Program-made: the position numbers and the translations under genes
Part shown: piece after piece, positions 6,808 to 15,708 of the stretch
Position numbering within the stretch: position 1 is the first letter of the stretch
Layout: each line of letters begins with the position of its first letter
Notes under the pieces: generated by a model
Databases searched by the model: none
The model's input: the letters and a program-made list of their open reading frames with translations, nothing else
Told to the model about the DNA's origin: nothing
Source: CAZOZP01 sp964584325
GTDB lineage: Bacteria > Bacteroidota > Ignavibacteria > Ignavibacteriales > Melioribacteraceae
Direction of reading: 5' to 3'
DNA length: 55,634 nucleotides
Assembly (NCBI GenBank): GCA_964584325.1
Contig: CAZOZP010000014.1
Location: 1 to 55,634, forward strand

Positions 6808-7146
6808 TTAATTCCCTGCCTTTATCTCATTCTTTATTTTCAGGAATTCTCCCATTTGTTCCAATATGTCCCAGGAATAAATTCCGTAATCGTAACCGTC
6901 TTGCCAGACTATCTTGATTCCGTAGTTGCCGACCGGTTCTATATCTTTGATTTTGTAACCTTCGGGACTAACTTTTTCCTTTTTCAATGCGGGATAATGT
7001 TTCCAAAGTACAGTTTCGCCTTTGTTCCCTGCATCGGGAGTCTCATCTCTGAGAAAGTGAAGGGGATAACGGAAATCATTACCGTTATCCCACAATATCT
7101 GAAGTTCTGATTCACTTATCAGATTTATTTTAACAGGAAGTGCCAT
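6808..7146 (-). CDS. DUF971 / GBBH-like N-terminal domain protein
   Basis: A 112-residue single-domain protein. The pattern LxIxWxxG-x-x-F/YRYPLxFLRD near residues 17-34, a central gap, then IKDIEPVGNYGIKIVWQDGY-DYGIYSWDIL (about 65-97) is the DUF971 (gamma-butyrobetaine hydroxylase-like N-terminal) signature. In bacteria such stand-alone proteins are often found near iron-sulfur or Mrp/ApbC genes, but their activity is unsettled. It ends a two-gene transcript, starting 7 bp after the stop of the SPFH gene, and is followed by a terminator at 6478-6506. The family assignment is good; the function is not known. Confidence 0.8.
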   Translation of the reverse strand: MALPVKINLISESELQILWDNGNDFRYPLHFLRDETPDAGNKGETVLWKHYPALKKEKVSPEGYKIKDIEPVGNYGIKIVWQDGYDYGIYSWDILEQMGEFLKIKNEIKAGN

Positions 7147-7153
7147 ATTTACT

Positions 7154-8023
7154 CTAGTTATTTCCGAGAATTATCGGGAGTCCGTCTTTTCCGGCACCAA
7201 CTAAAACAACTTTCGTGTTCGGCGATGATGCAATTTTTTCAGTAGCTTCAATTCCTTTCCATCTTAAAAGCTGTTCGTTTATTCCTTCGGATACTATCGA
7301 CTGGAAATCCTTTATACCTTTTGCTTCAATTCTCTTTCTTTCTGCTTCCTGTTCTTCTTTCTGGAGAATAAATGCCATACGCTGACTCTCCTGCTCAGCC
7401 TGAAGTTTTTCCTCAATGGCATCCGTAAGTCTCTGAGGAAGAATCATCTGTCTCATAGGAACAGATTCAATCAGGAAGCCTTTTTTATTGACAAGTTTCT
7501 CAAGTTCATCTTTTATTTCACCTGATAGTTTTTCTCTCGATGCCGTGTAAAGAGCTTTAGCTTCATACTTTGCAGTAACACTTCTTACAACAGAACGGAA
7601 TTGCGGCTGAAGTATTATTTCTCTGAAATCTTCACCTATGGTTCTGTAAATGTAGGAGGCTTTTTCAGGATCCAGACTGTATAGAGCACTAATTTCAAGA
7701 TTAACGGATAGTCCTTCTTTACTCGGTACTGTAAGCATCTCCTTATTTTCCTGAGTTTTAATGCTGAACTTCACAATCTTGGCAAGAGGATTTACAATAT
7801 TTACACCCGATTTCAATGTCTTATCGCTCACATATCCGAAAAAATCAACAACACCAACATTACCGGCGGGTATTACTGTAAGACATTGAATGAAAGACAA
7901 GGCAAGCGCGAAAAATCCGCCGTAAAGAAGAATCTTTGCTTCATTCTTCTTCCCGATCTTACTCATATTTTTTGATACCATTATCAGTATTACACCAAGT
8001 ATCAGTAAAATAATAAAATACAT
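7154..8023 (-). CDS. SPFH/Band 7 (prohibitin-like) membrane protein
   Basis: A membrane-anchored SPFH-domain protein of about 289 residues. The start is placed at ATG 8021-8023 because AAGGAG (8029-8034) lies 5 nt upstream; a longer frame to 8062 has no ribosome binding site. Two hydrophobic segments near the N-terminus (MYFIILLILGVILIM, then LLYGGFFALALSFIQC) are followed by the prohibitin core: VIPAGNVGVVDFFG…LKSGVNIVNPLAK, the T-Q-E-N-K-E-M strand, and a long Glu/Gln/Arg-rich coiled coil (EEKLQAEQESQRMAFILQKE…). Such proteins oligomerise into membrane rings that organise microdomains and bind membrane proteases such as FtsH. Its downstream partner is the DUF971 gene. Confidence 0.85.
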   Translation of the reverse strand: MYFIILLILGVILIMVSKNMSKIGKKNEAKILLYGGFFALALSFIQCLTVIPAGNVGVVDFFGYVSDKTLKSGVNIVNPLAKIVKFSIKTQENKEMLTVPSKEGLSVNLEISALYSLDPEKASYIYRTIGEDFREIILQPQFRSVVRSVTAKYEAKALYTASREKLSGEIKDELEKLVNKKGFLIESVPMRQMILPQRLTDAIEEKLQAEQESQRMAFILQKEEQEAERKRIEAKGIKDFQSIVSEGINEQLLRWKGIEATEKIASSPNTKVVLVGAGKDGLPIILGNN

Positions 8024-8028
8024 ATTTT

Positions 8029-8034
8029 CTCCTT
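8029..8034 (-). promoter_or_regulatory. Ribosome binding site deciding the SPFH start
   Basis: AAGGAG on the minus strand, 5 nt before ATG at 8021-8023. It favours this start over one 39 nt upstream. Confidence 0.8.
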
Positions 8035-8227
8035 GATAAATATTCACTAAATCCAATTTCAATATAATAATTCTTTTAATTGGAATTAAACGGATTATTC
8101 AATATTTTTAAGGGAAATTTAATAATACAGACAAATTTATCTCTGAAATCAGTTCGAATTGCCGCTTTTCTTTAATTTAATAGAGGAAAGAATTATTAAG
8201 GTCTTTTTTTTAAAAACTCCGGGTTCT

Positions 8228-9475
8228 ATGTTTTTAATCTCTCACATAAAAATTAGTCCGCTCAAAGTATTTATTTCCTTTGCCGGCGGAGTAATAGTTT
8301 TCCTGCTGCTTACTTCTGCAGCAGAAAATAATAATGATTCCGTTTTACTTTCCAAAGCAGAAAAAATCTGCAGGGAAAGCATTGTTCTCGATGCACATAT
8401 CGACTGGCCGGAATGGTTAACTCGCTATTCCGAAAACATATCTGGAAAGGCCGCGACAGGAGATTTCGATTATTACAGAGCATACAAAGGCGGTTTGAAT
8501 GCCGCGTTTTCCGTTGCCTATATAAGTGCCCGTTTAAATGAAAAGAAAGGTCGCCTGATGCTGGATTCAATGGTAAACATTGTTCACAGTTATATAAAAA
8601 CATATCCCGATAAATTTGCAGCCGCCTTTTCTCCGGCTGACGTAAGACATAATTTCAGGAAAAACCTTATTTCTTTGCCTTTGTGTGTAGAAAACGGGAG
8701 TCTGATAGGAAACGATTTAAGTTATATATCTTATTTAAAAGAAAAGGGGATTGTTTACATAACGCTCAACCATAATAAATCTAATAATCTTGGGGATGCA
8801 AATCTAGACAAAAACAGGATATGGAATGGATTGAGTCCTTTCGGGAGACAAGCAGTTTCCGAAATGAACCGTCTGGGAATAATAATCGATATCTCACATT
8901 CTTCAGACAGCACGGCATATCAGGCAATCCGGCTTTCAACTGCTCCGGTAATTGCATCACATTCAGGATGCAGAACACTAACTCCCGGATTCGAAAGAAA
9001 TCTTTCCGATAATCTCATCAAAGAAATTGCAAGAAAAAAAGGTCTGATTATGGTCTATTTTTATTCTACTTTTATTGACCCTCAATGCAGGAGAAATGCC
9101 AGATTATTGCTTGAATGGTGCAGAAAAAATAATGTAAATATCAATTCAGTAAGGGGAATTGCCGTTGCTGAAAGCTTTCCCAAAACCGGGCCGGTGAAAT
9201 CATACTCATCTGTTGTTGCAGATCATATTGAACACATTATTAGGATTGCCGGAATTGATTATGTAGGAATCGGTTCGGATTTCAGCGGAATGGGACCTTT
9301 CCAGCCTTATGATTTACCGGATGTTTCAGCATACAAGACATTAGTTTATGAACTTCTCAAACGCGGCTTTTCAGAAAATGATATAAAAAAGATTCTCGGT
9401 GAAAATTTTCTGAGGGTTTGGGATGAAGTTCTTTCTTCAGCAGAATCAATTAAATCTAACAATCATAAAAAAAAA
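8228..9475 (+). CDS. Membrane dipeptidase, peptidase family M19
   Basis: A metallo-dipeptidase of the renal dipeptidase (M19) family, which hydrolyses dipeptides at a binuclear zinc site. Starting at ATG 8228, an uncleaved anchor or signal (about residues 12-32) precedes the catalytic domain. Metal-site motifs are visible: VLDAHID (His57, Asp59), IIDISHSS and PVIASHSG (histidines of the site), and GIGSDFSGMG near the C-terminus. The frame is open further upstream to a TTG at 8159, but that start lacks a ribosome binding site; GAGGAAAG at 8183-8190 could serve a non-ATG start between them, so the exact start is uncertain. It is divergent from the SPFH gene and followed about 90 bp later by pepT, suggesting linked peptide catabolism. 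Confidence 0.85.
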
Positions 9476-9568
9476 TAATCGCATCCGGCTAACTATCAAT
9501 CCGAAAAAATCGTATTTTAGGTATTAAATATTGACTCATAATACTAACTGAATTAAGGAATTAAAATT

Positions 9569-10819
9569 ATGTTCGATGAAAATTATAAGTTCTCTGCAGT
9601 TGAGCGTTTCCTGAAATATGTTAAGATTGACACACAAAGCGATGAAGAATCCGAAACATTTCCATCAGATCCGAAACAACTTGAACTTTCCCGACTTCTT
9701 GTAGAAGAATTAAAAGAGATAGGGATGCAGGAATGCGTTATGGATGAATACGGCTATGTAACCGCCGTACTTCCTTCTAATACAGATAAAGAAGTCCCGG
9801 TAATCGGATTCATAGCACATGTTGACACATCACCTGCGGTAACAGGTAAAGATGTTAATCCTGTAATTCACAGAAATTATCAGGGCGGTGATATTGTTCT
9901 TCCTAAAGACACAACAAAGATTATTACTGTTGATGAGAATCCCGATCTTAAGAATATGAAGGGATTCGATATCATCACAACAGACGGTACAACTCTTTTA
10001 GGGGCTGACGACAAAGCAGGAATTGCTGAAATACTCGATGCTATGAATTATCTTATTACTCATCCTGAAGTTAAACACGGAGCAATTAAGGTATGCTTTA
10101 CTCCGGATGAAGAAGTAGGCCGCGGTACTGAAAAATTTGATGTTAAGAAATTCGGTGCACAATATGCCTACACAGTTGACGGATCAACAAGAGGAGAAAT
10201 AGAAACTGAAACCTTCAGTGCAGATGCTGTAGTAATTACAATCCACGGAAAAAACATTCACCCCGGTTACGCAAAAAACAAGATGATTAATTCGGTTAAG
10301 ATTGCTTCCAAATTTATTGATTCATTACCTAAGGACAGACTTTCTCCTGAAACCACAGAAAACAGAGAAGGTTATGTTCACCCTGTTTCAATTAACGGAA
10401 GCGAAGAAAAAACGATTATCAAATTAATTATCCGTGATTTTATTGATTCCAAATTGAAAGAATATGAAGCCTTCCTTAAAGAACTTCTTGATAAAATAAT
10501 TTCTGAATATCCCGGGGCAAAGGCCGATTTTGAAGTAATTGAACAATATCGCAATATGAAACAGATACTGGACAAACATCCAATAGTTGAGCAGAATGCA
10601 ATAAAGGCAATGGATATTCTCGGAATTACTCCTAAAAGAACTCCGATCCGCGGCGGAACTGACGGATCAAGACTCAGTTTTATGGGTCTTCCCACTCCTA
10701 ATCTTTTTGCCGGAGGACACAGTTTCCACGCTATTACCGAGTGGGTAGCAATCCAGGATATGGAAATGTCTGTTAAACTGATAGTAACAATTGCTTCAGT
10801 TTATGAATCAGAAGCCTGA
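9569..10819 (+). CDS. pepT: Peptidase T (tripeptide aminopeptidase)
   Basis: A 416-residue M20-family zinc aminopeptidase, typical in length for PepT, which removes the N-terminal residue from tripeptides in the cytoplasm. Key features are GFIAHVDTSPAV (His84 and Asp86), TTLLGADDKAGIAEI with the bridging Asp, FTPDEEVGRGTEKFD with the catalytic Glu pair, and GGTDGSRLSFMGLPTPNLFAGGHSFH near the C-terminus (in two parts GGTDGSRLSFMG and GLPTPNLFAGGHSFH). The N-terminus VERFLKYVKIDTQSDEES is diagnostic. AAGGAATTAAAATT before the ATG provides a ribosome binding site. It lies downstream of the M19 dipeptidase in the same direction. Confidence 0.95.
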   Translation: MFDENYKFSAVERFLKYVKIDTQSDEESETFPSDPKQLELSRLLVEELKEIGMQECVMDEYGYVTAVLPSNTDKEVPVIGFIAHVDTSPAVTGKDVNPVIHRNYQGGDIVLPKDTTKIITVDENPDLKNMKGFDIITTDGTTLLGADDKAGIAEILDAMNYLITHPEVKHGAIKVCFTPDEEVGRGTEKFDVKKFGAQYAYTVDGSTRGEIETETFSADAVVITIHGKNIHPGYAKNKMINSVKIASKFIDSLPKDRLSPETTENREGYVHPVSINGSEEKTIIKLIIRDFIDSKLKEYEAFLKELLDKIISEYPGAKADFEVIEQYRNMKQILDKHPIVEQNAIKAMDILGITPKRTPIRGGTDGSRLSFMGLPTPNLFAGGHSFHAITEWVAIQDMEMSVKLIVTIASVYESEA

Positions 10820-10923
10820 AACTTTCGTTAATAATATTCTCAATCAATTGTTTCAGGACGTTTTCGAATGAATGTTTTGAATAAATTAATTGTATTTCTT
10901 GAACAAAAAAGAAGGAGCAGCTA

Positions 10924-13122
10924 ATGAGTGATGAAGGTAAATGTCCTGTTACAGGGGCATCAAGCAAAATGCCTGCAGGAAGAGGCACAACTAACCGCGA
11001 CTGGTGGCCTAATCAGCTTAATCTCGGAATACTGCACCAGCATCAGAAAGTCTCGAATCCAATGGATCAGGATTTCAATTATGCGGAAGAGTTTAAGAAA
11101 CTTGACCTGAAGGCAGTAAAGGAAGATTTATATAAATTGATGACAGATTCTCAGGATTGGTGGCCAGCCGACTGGGGTCATTACGGAGGTTTATTTATCC
11201 GCATGGCCTGGCACAGCGCCGGCACCTACCGCACTTCTGACGGAAGAGGCGGTGGGGGAACAGGAAACCAAAGATTCGCACCTATTAACAGCTGGCCTGA
11301 TAATGGTAATTTAGATAAAGCCCGCCGTCTTCTCTGGCCTATAAAAAAGAAATACGGGAAACAACTTTCGTGGGCTGATTTATTTATTCTTGCCGGAAAT
11401 TGCGCTCTTGAATCTATGGGATTTAATACATTCGGTTTCGGAGGAGGCAGAACTGATATATGGCATCCTGAAGAAGATATTTATTGGGGAAAAGAAGATA
11501 CCTGGCTTGGCGACTCCCGTTACTCAGGCGACCGTGAATTGGAGAATCCTCTTGCCGCAGTGCAAATGGGCTTGATCTATGTTAATCCGGAAGGTCCTAA
11601 CGGAAATCCCGACCCCGTTGCTTCCGGCAGAGATGTAAGAGATACATTCGCCAGAATGGGAATGAACGATGAAGAAACAGTTGCATTGGTTGCCGGCGGA
11701 CATACATTTGGAAAAGCTCACGGAGCAGGCGATCCTAAGCTGGTTGGCCCTGAGCCTGAAGCTGCTCCGATAGAAGAACAGGGACTCGGCTGGAAAAACG
11801 CATTAGGAACCGGCAAAGGCGAACATACAACAACAAGCGGAATTGAAGGCGCCTGGAAACCTTACCCTACAAGATGGGATAACGGCTACTTTGATATGCT
11901 TTTCGGTTATGAATGGGAACTTGTTCATAGTCCTGCAGGTGCAAAACAATGGCTTGCCAAGGATGTTAAAGAAAAGGATATGATTCCTGATGCACACAAT
12001 CCGAATAAGAAGCACCGTCCGATGATGACCACAGCAGATCTTTCCTTAAGATTTGATCCTATTTATGAACCTATTTCCCGTAGATTTCATAAAGATCCGG
12101 AAGCTTTTGCTGATGCATTTGCCCGCGCATGGTTCAAACTTACACATAGAGATATGGGCCCTCGTGAGCGCTATCTTGGCCCGGAAGTTCCGAAAGAAGA
12201 CCTGATCTGGCAAGATCCTATACCGGCAATAGATTATAAACTTATTGATAAAAATGATATTGATGCACTTAAAGCTAAAATATCAGTTTCCGGATTATCA
12301 GTTTCCGAACTTGTTTATACCGCCTGGTCATCCGCTTCGACTTTCAGAGGTTCCGACAAACGCGGCGGAGCAAACGGTGCAAGAATAAGACTATTGCCTC
12401 AGAGCAAATGGCAGGTAAATCAGCCCGAACAGCTTTCCAAAGTTCTGGCTAAGCTTGAAGCAATTCAGAGTGAATTCAATAAAGCTCAATCCGGCGGAAA
12501 GAAAGTATCTCTGGCCGATATTGTTGTTTTAGGAGGGTGTGCGGCAATTGAAAAAGCTGCAAAAGAAGCCGGATTTACTCTTGATGTTCCTTTTACTCCC
12601 GGAAGAAATGATGCAAGTCAGGAGCAGACAGATGCAGAATCATTTGCTGTACTTGAACCTATAGCAGACGGTTTCCGTAATTACCTAAAAGGAAAATACA
12701 CTGTACCTGCAGAAGAAATGCTTATTGACAAGGCCCAGCTTCTTACACTCAGCGCACCTGAAATGACTGTACTTTTAGGCGGACTCCGTGTTCTTGAAAC
12801 AAATTACGGCGGAACTAAACACGGCGTGTTCACAGATCGGCCCGGAAAACTTACCAACGATTTCTTTGTTAACCTTATTGATATGAGAACAACCTGGAAA
12901 CCGGCTTCAGAAGACCATTCAATTTACGAAGGCAGAGACCGATCAACGGGAGAACTTAAGTGGACTGCCACACGCGTTGATCTAATATTCGGTTCCAATT
13001 CTCAGTTAAGAGCAATTGCCGAGGTTTATGCGTGCGATGATTCCAAAGAAAAATTCCTTACAGATTTTGCTGCAGCCTGGAATAAAGTTATGAATGCAGA
13101 TCGTTTTGATCTTCACAGATAA
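10924..13122 (+). CDS. katG: Catalase-peroxidase
   Basis: A 732-residue bifunctional haem enzyme that destroys hydrogen peroxide; full-length two-domain KatG. The distal haem pocket Arg93-Met-Ala-Trp96-His97 (RMAWHSAGTYR) and the proximal histidine in VAGGHTFGKAHG are present. The Met-Tyr-Trp adduct that gives catalase activity also looks intact: Trp96, Tyr of GLIYVNPEGP, and Met of ARMGMNDEE. The C-terminal degenerate domain (SELVYTAWSSASTFRGSDKRGGANG…) is complete. AGAAGGAG is 6 nt upstream of ATG. It stands alone with its own terminator (13150-13178); no regulator gene is adjacent. Confidence 0.97.
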   Translation: MSDEGKCPVTGASSKMPAGRGTTNRDWWPNQLNLGILHQHQKVSNPMDQDFNYAEEFKKLDLKAVKEDLYKLMTDSQDWWPADWGHYGGLFIRMAWHSAGTYRTSDGRGGGGTGNQRFAPINSWPDNGNLDKARRLLWPIKKKYGKQLSWADLFILAGNCALESMGFNTFGFGGGRTDIWHPEEDIYWGKEDTWLGDSRYSGDRELENPLAAVQMGLIYVNPEGPNGNPDPVASGRDVRDTFARMGMNDEETVALVAGGHTFGKAHGAGDPKLVGPEPEAAPIEEQGLGWKNALGTGKGEHTTTSGIEGAWKPYPTRWDNGYFDMLFGYEWELVHSPAGAKQWLAKDVKEKDMIPDAHNPNKKHRPMMTTADLSLRFDPIYEPISRRFHKDPEAFADAFARAWFKLTHRDMGPRERYLGPEVPKEDLIWQDPIPAIDYKLIDKNDIDALKAKISVSGLSVSELVYTAWSSASTFRGSDKRGGANGARIRLLPQSKWQVNQPEQLSKVLAKLEAIQSEFNKAQSGGKKVSLADIVVLGGCAAIEKAAKEAGFTLDVPFTPGRNDASQEQTDAESFAVLEPIADGFRNYLKGKYTVPAEEMLIDKAQLLTLSAPEMTVLLGGLRVLETNYGGTKHGVFTDRPGKLTNDFFVNLIDMRTTWKPASEDHSIYEGRDRSTGELKWTATRVDLIFGSNSQLRAIAEVYACDDSKEKFLTDFAAAWNKVMNADRFDLHR

Positions 13123-13149
13123 TAATCAATAGAAATAGACAATATCATT

Positions 13150-13178
13150 CCGGCGGACTCAGTTCCGCCGGAGTTTTT
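13150..13178 (+). terminator. Rho-independent terminator of katG
   Basis: CCGGCGGA (13150-13157), 6-nt loop, TCCGCCGG (13164-13171), then A-G-TTTTTT. A perfect 8-bp GC-rich stem with a plus-strand T-run, 28 bp after the katG stop. Confidence 0.9.
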
Positions 13179-14128
13179 TACACAATTTTTTGTATTTTTT
13201 TTGAAAACGCATCGATCGAAAGACCGGCAATTTTTGCAGCCAACTCAATATTTTGAGTTTCCTTGAATACAGACAAACCGGCTTCAATTTTTGCTTCCGC
13301 CCAACCAATTTTTTTTCCTTTCTCGATGCCTTCTTCTCTTCCTTCTTCTCTTCCTTCTTCTCTTCCTTTTTCCCTTCCTTCTTCCCTTCCTTCTTCCCTT
13401 CCAATTCTCAGCATTTCATTTTTCCACATAAGCCTGTCACGCTCAGCTTTTTCTCTGTCTTCTATCATCATTATAAATTTCTCTTTTGCTGTTATTTCTT
13501 TATATTTTTGCAGTGCCATCAGTATTCCCTCCTCTTCTTTCATTTCTTCAGGCAGAATTGTTATATCTTTTGCTATCTCCTCTCCAAATTTCAGAAAAAA
13601 TAACCACTTTTCAAAATCAGTCATTTCTCCCCGCTTTTTCTCCGGATCATATTTCTTTAATTCTATTATTTGTATCTCAGTTGTATCGACCAGAATATCT
13701 CCCGTCTCATCCCTCAGACGATAAATAGTGTGTACCTTTTTGCCGTTGCGAAGCAATTCATTATCTGCAACAATCGCAATTGTTATTGCTCTTTTCAATT
13801 TGCTGTAATCATCTCCTTTTACTAATTGTGATGACACCATCTTGGAATTGTAATATACCAGCCGTTTCCGGAAAGCGTCAGTGGCTGACAGCTGTACTTC
13901 TATGTTTATCAAACTTCCGCTTACATCCTTTGCCTTAATATCCAGTACTACATCTTTCTCGATATAGTATTTTCTTGTGGACATCGGGTTCATTATCGTT
14001 AATTCAGTTACTTCCGGATCTCCGGCATTGCGGAATATTGCGTTAAGAAGAATTTTTAAGATTTTTTCACTGCCCTTGCTGGCAAACAATGCATGAAACA
14101 TTGCATCATCCATCACTCTGATACTCAT
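13178..14128 (-). CDS. Rpn-type PD-(D/E)XK nuclease family transposase
   Basis: A 316-residue protein of the Rpn/PDDEXK transposase-like family. The N-terminus (MDDAMFHALFASKGSEKILKILLN-AIF) and the nuclease core are present: Asp of VVLDIKAKD (about residue 63), then NIEVQLS with Glu-x-Gln. The tyrosine/Lys-rich R-x-x-x-Y-x-S-K-M strand follows. The family contains recombination-promoting nucleases, often in many genomic copies. Residues about 243-275 are a run of R-E-E-G / R-E-K-G tetrapeptides encoded by a 12-bp tandem repeat, a common length-variable tail in this family. The start is supported by AGGGGG before ATG at 14126-14128. No inverted repeats or second gene indicate a complete transposon. 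Confidence 0.85.
   Translation of the reverse strand: MSIRVMDDAMFHALFASKGSEKILKILLNAIFRNAGDPEVTELTIMNPMSTRKYYIEKDVVLDIKAKDVSGSLINIEVQLSATDAFRKRLVYYNSKMVSSQLVKGDDYSKLKRAITIAIVADNELLRNGKKVHTIYRLRDETGDILVDTTEIQIIELKKYDPEKKRGEMTDFEKWLFFLKFGEEIAKDITILPEEMKEEEGILMALQKYKEITAKEKFIMMIEDREKAERDRLMWKNEMLRIGREEGREEGREKGREEGREEGREEGIEKGKKIGWAEAKIEAGLSVFKETQNIELAAKIAGLSIDAFSKKIQKIV
13324..13402. repeat. 12-bp coding tandem repeat in the Rpn-type gene
   Basis: About six imperfect copies of a CTTCTTCTCTTC-like unit (minus strand reads GAAGGAAGAGAA/GAAGGGAAGGAA). They encode G-R-E-E tetrapeptides. Being a 12-bp unit, copy-number change would keep the frame. Confidence 0.85.
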
Positions 14129-14217
14129 TAGTGCCCCCTAATTATTGTAAAAGCTATATGAAAATAAAATATATATATTTATAAATGCAAGGAAAATATT
14201 AAGTTATGAGATAAAAA

Positions 14218-15618
14218 CTATATATTGTACTCATCCCCTGCGGCAGGAATTTCAATTCCTTTGAATCCGATTGATTCAAGATGAGCTTTGTATTTCTCCT
14301 GCGGGCCGATTTCTCCGTGCACAAGAAATATCTTTTTCAATTCATCTGCGTTCTGGCATTTGAGATATTCTCCCATTTCCATATAATCGCCGTGACCGGA
14401 AAATGAGTCAATCTTTCGGATTTCAGCTCTTACACTGTACTTGTTCCCGTGAATTGACACTTTCTTTTCGCCTCTTAGTATTCTGGCTCCGAGTGTTTCC
14501 GGTGCACAGTAACCTACTGCAAGTACAGTGTTTTTCGGATTTGAAATTGAATTAGCCAGGTGATGTTTTACCCGCCCGGCTTCCATCATTCCTGAAGCAG
14601 AAATAATTACACAAGGTGTATCTGTTGTATTAAGCTTTTTCGACTCCTCAACATTCTTTATATATTTGAGTGTGTTGAATCCGAAAGGATCAGGATCCTG
14701 CTCTATTACTTCAAGCACTTCCCGGTTAAAACATTCCGGATGAAGTCTGAATATTTCCGTTGCATTTACAGACAAAGGACTATCAACATAAACATTAACT
14801 CTTGGCAGCTTCCCCTCATTGTAAAGATTATTCAGAGAATATACAATCTCTTGTGTTCTGCCGATGCTGAAAGAAGGAATTATCAGTTTGCCTTTCTTTC
14901 TTACGCAGGTATCTTCCATAATTTCGAGCAGTTCCCCTTCAGATTCTTTATATGAAGTGTGCAGCCTGTCACCGTAAGTAGATTCAGCAATAAGAATATC
15001 TGCCTGTGGAAATTTTTCGGGTGATTTAAGTATTCTTGAAGAAGGTCTTCCGATATCTCCTGTATATGCAATCCGGACTTTTTCAGTATTATTTCCAATT
15101 TCAAGACTTGCCACCGCACTTCCGAGCATGTGTCCGGTATTTGTGAATTTGACTGTAGTATTCTGATCTATTCTGAATTTTCTGTTATAGGCTGTTCCGA
15201 TAAACAACTCCATACAATTTGCGGCATGGTTTTTATCATAAAGAGGGTCAACCGCCGGAAGTCCTTTTTTTAAGCGCCTCTTATTAAATTGTCTGGTATC
15301 ACTTTCCTGAATGTGCGCAGAATCGGCTAACATAATTGCGCATAAATCTCTTGTGGCATTTGTGCACACTATAGAGCCCCTAAAGCCAAGTCTGTAGAGA
15401 TATGGGATAAGTCCCGAGTGATCAATATGTGCGTGTGTGAGTATTATGTGATCTATTTCGGCAGGATTAAACCCCAGGTCTCTGTTCATTGAATCTGTCT
15501 GAAGTCCTTTACCCTGAAACATCCCGCAATCAAGAAGAATGTTTTTTCCGTAATCAGTCTTAATTAAATGTTTACTGCCTGTAACCTGCTGAGCTGCGCC
15601 AAGGAATTGGATTTTCAT
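14218..15618 (-). CDS. Beta-CASP metallo-beta-lactamase RNA-processing protein
   Basis: A 466-residue metallo-beta-lactamase fold enzyme with a beta-CASP domain and C-terminal RNA-specificity (Zn-dependent) segment, the YSH1/CPSF-like class of predicted exo/endoribonucleases. The metal motif HAHIDHSG is at 62-69. Further ligands are TGHMLGSAV (about 157-165) and YTGDIGR; beta-CASP motifs include SFSIGRTQEIVYSLN and VIISASGMMEAGRV; the C-terminal SFSGHGDY carries the final His. Ribosome binding site GAAGGTAAA before ATG. It probably acts on RNA in the cytoplasm, but the substrate is unknown. It appears monocistronic. Confidence 0.88.
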   Translation of the reverse strand: MKIQFLGAAQQVTGSKHLIKTDYGKNILLDCGMFQGKGLQTDSMNRDLGFNPAEIDHIILTHAHIDHSGLIPYLYRLGFRGSIVCTNATRDLCAIMLADSAHIQESDTRQFNKRRLKKGLPAVDPLYDKNHAANCMELFIGTAYNRKFRIDQNTTVKFTNTGHMLGSAVASLEIGNNTEKVRIAYTGDIGRPSSRILKSPEKFPQADILIAESTYGDRLHTSYKESEGELLEIMEDTCVRKKGKLIIPSFSIGRTQEIVYSLNNLYNEGKLPRVNVYVDSPLSVNATEIFRLHPECFNREVLEVIEQDPDPFGFNTLKYIKNVEESKKLNTTDTPCVIISASGMMEAGRVKHHLANSISNPKNTVLAVGYCAPETLGARILRGEKKVSIHGNKYSVRAEIRKIDSFSGHGDYMEMGEYLKCQNADELKKIFLVHGEIGPQEKYKAHLESIGFKGIEIPAAGDEYNI

Positions 15619-15708
15619 TTTACCTTCCGTTCAATTATATCGATAATAAGTAAATTTTTATATTAACTTACAAATTTTTATCGAATATTGAAACCATAAT
15701 ATACTCAG

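Noticed and set aside
8140..8165. AGTTCGAATT resembling a tRNA T-loop
   Set aside because: No acceptor, D or anticodon stems can be drawn around it. No tRNA was found anywhere in the window.
13159..13404. Alternative minus-strand frame encoding a Lys/Glu-rich peptide across the 12-bp repeat
   Set aside because: It is the frame-shifted reading of the Rpn-type gene's tandem repeat; it lacks a ribosome binding site and ends outside any protein-like composition.
13320..13410. Regular repeats considered as a CRISPR array
   Set aside because: The units are contiguous without spacers and are translated in frame within a gene.
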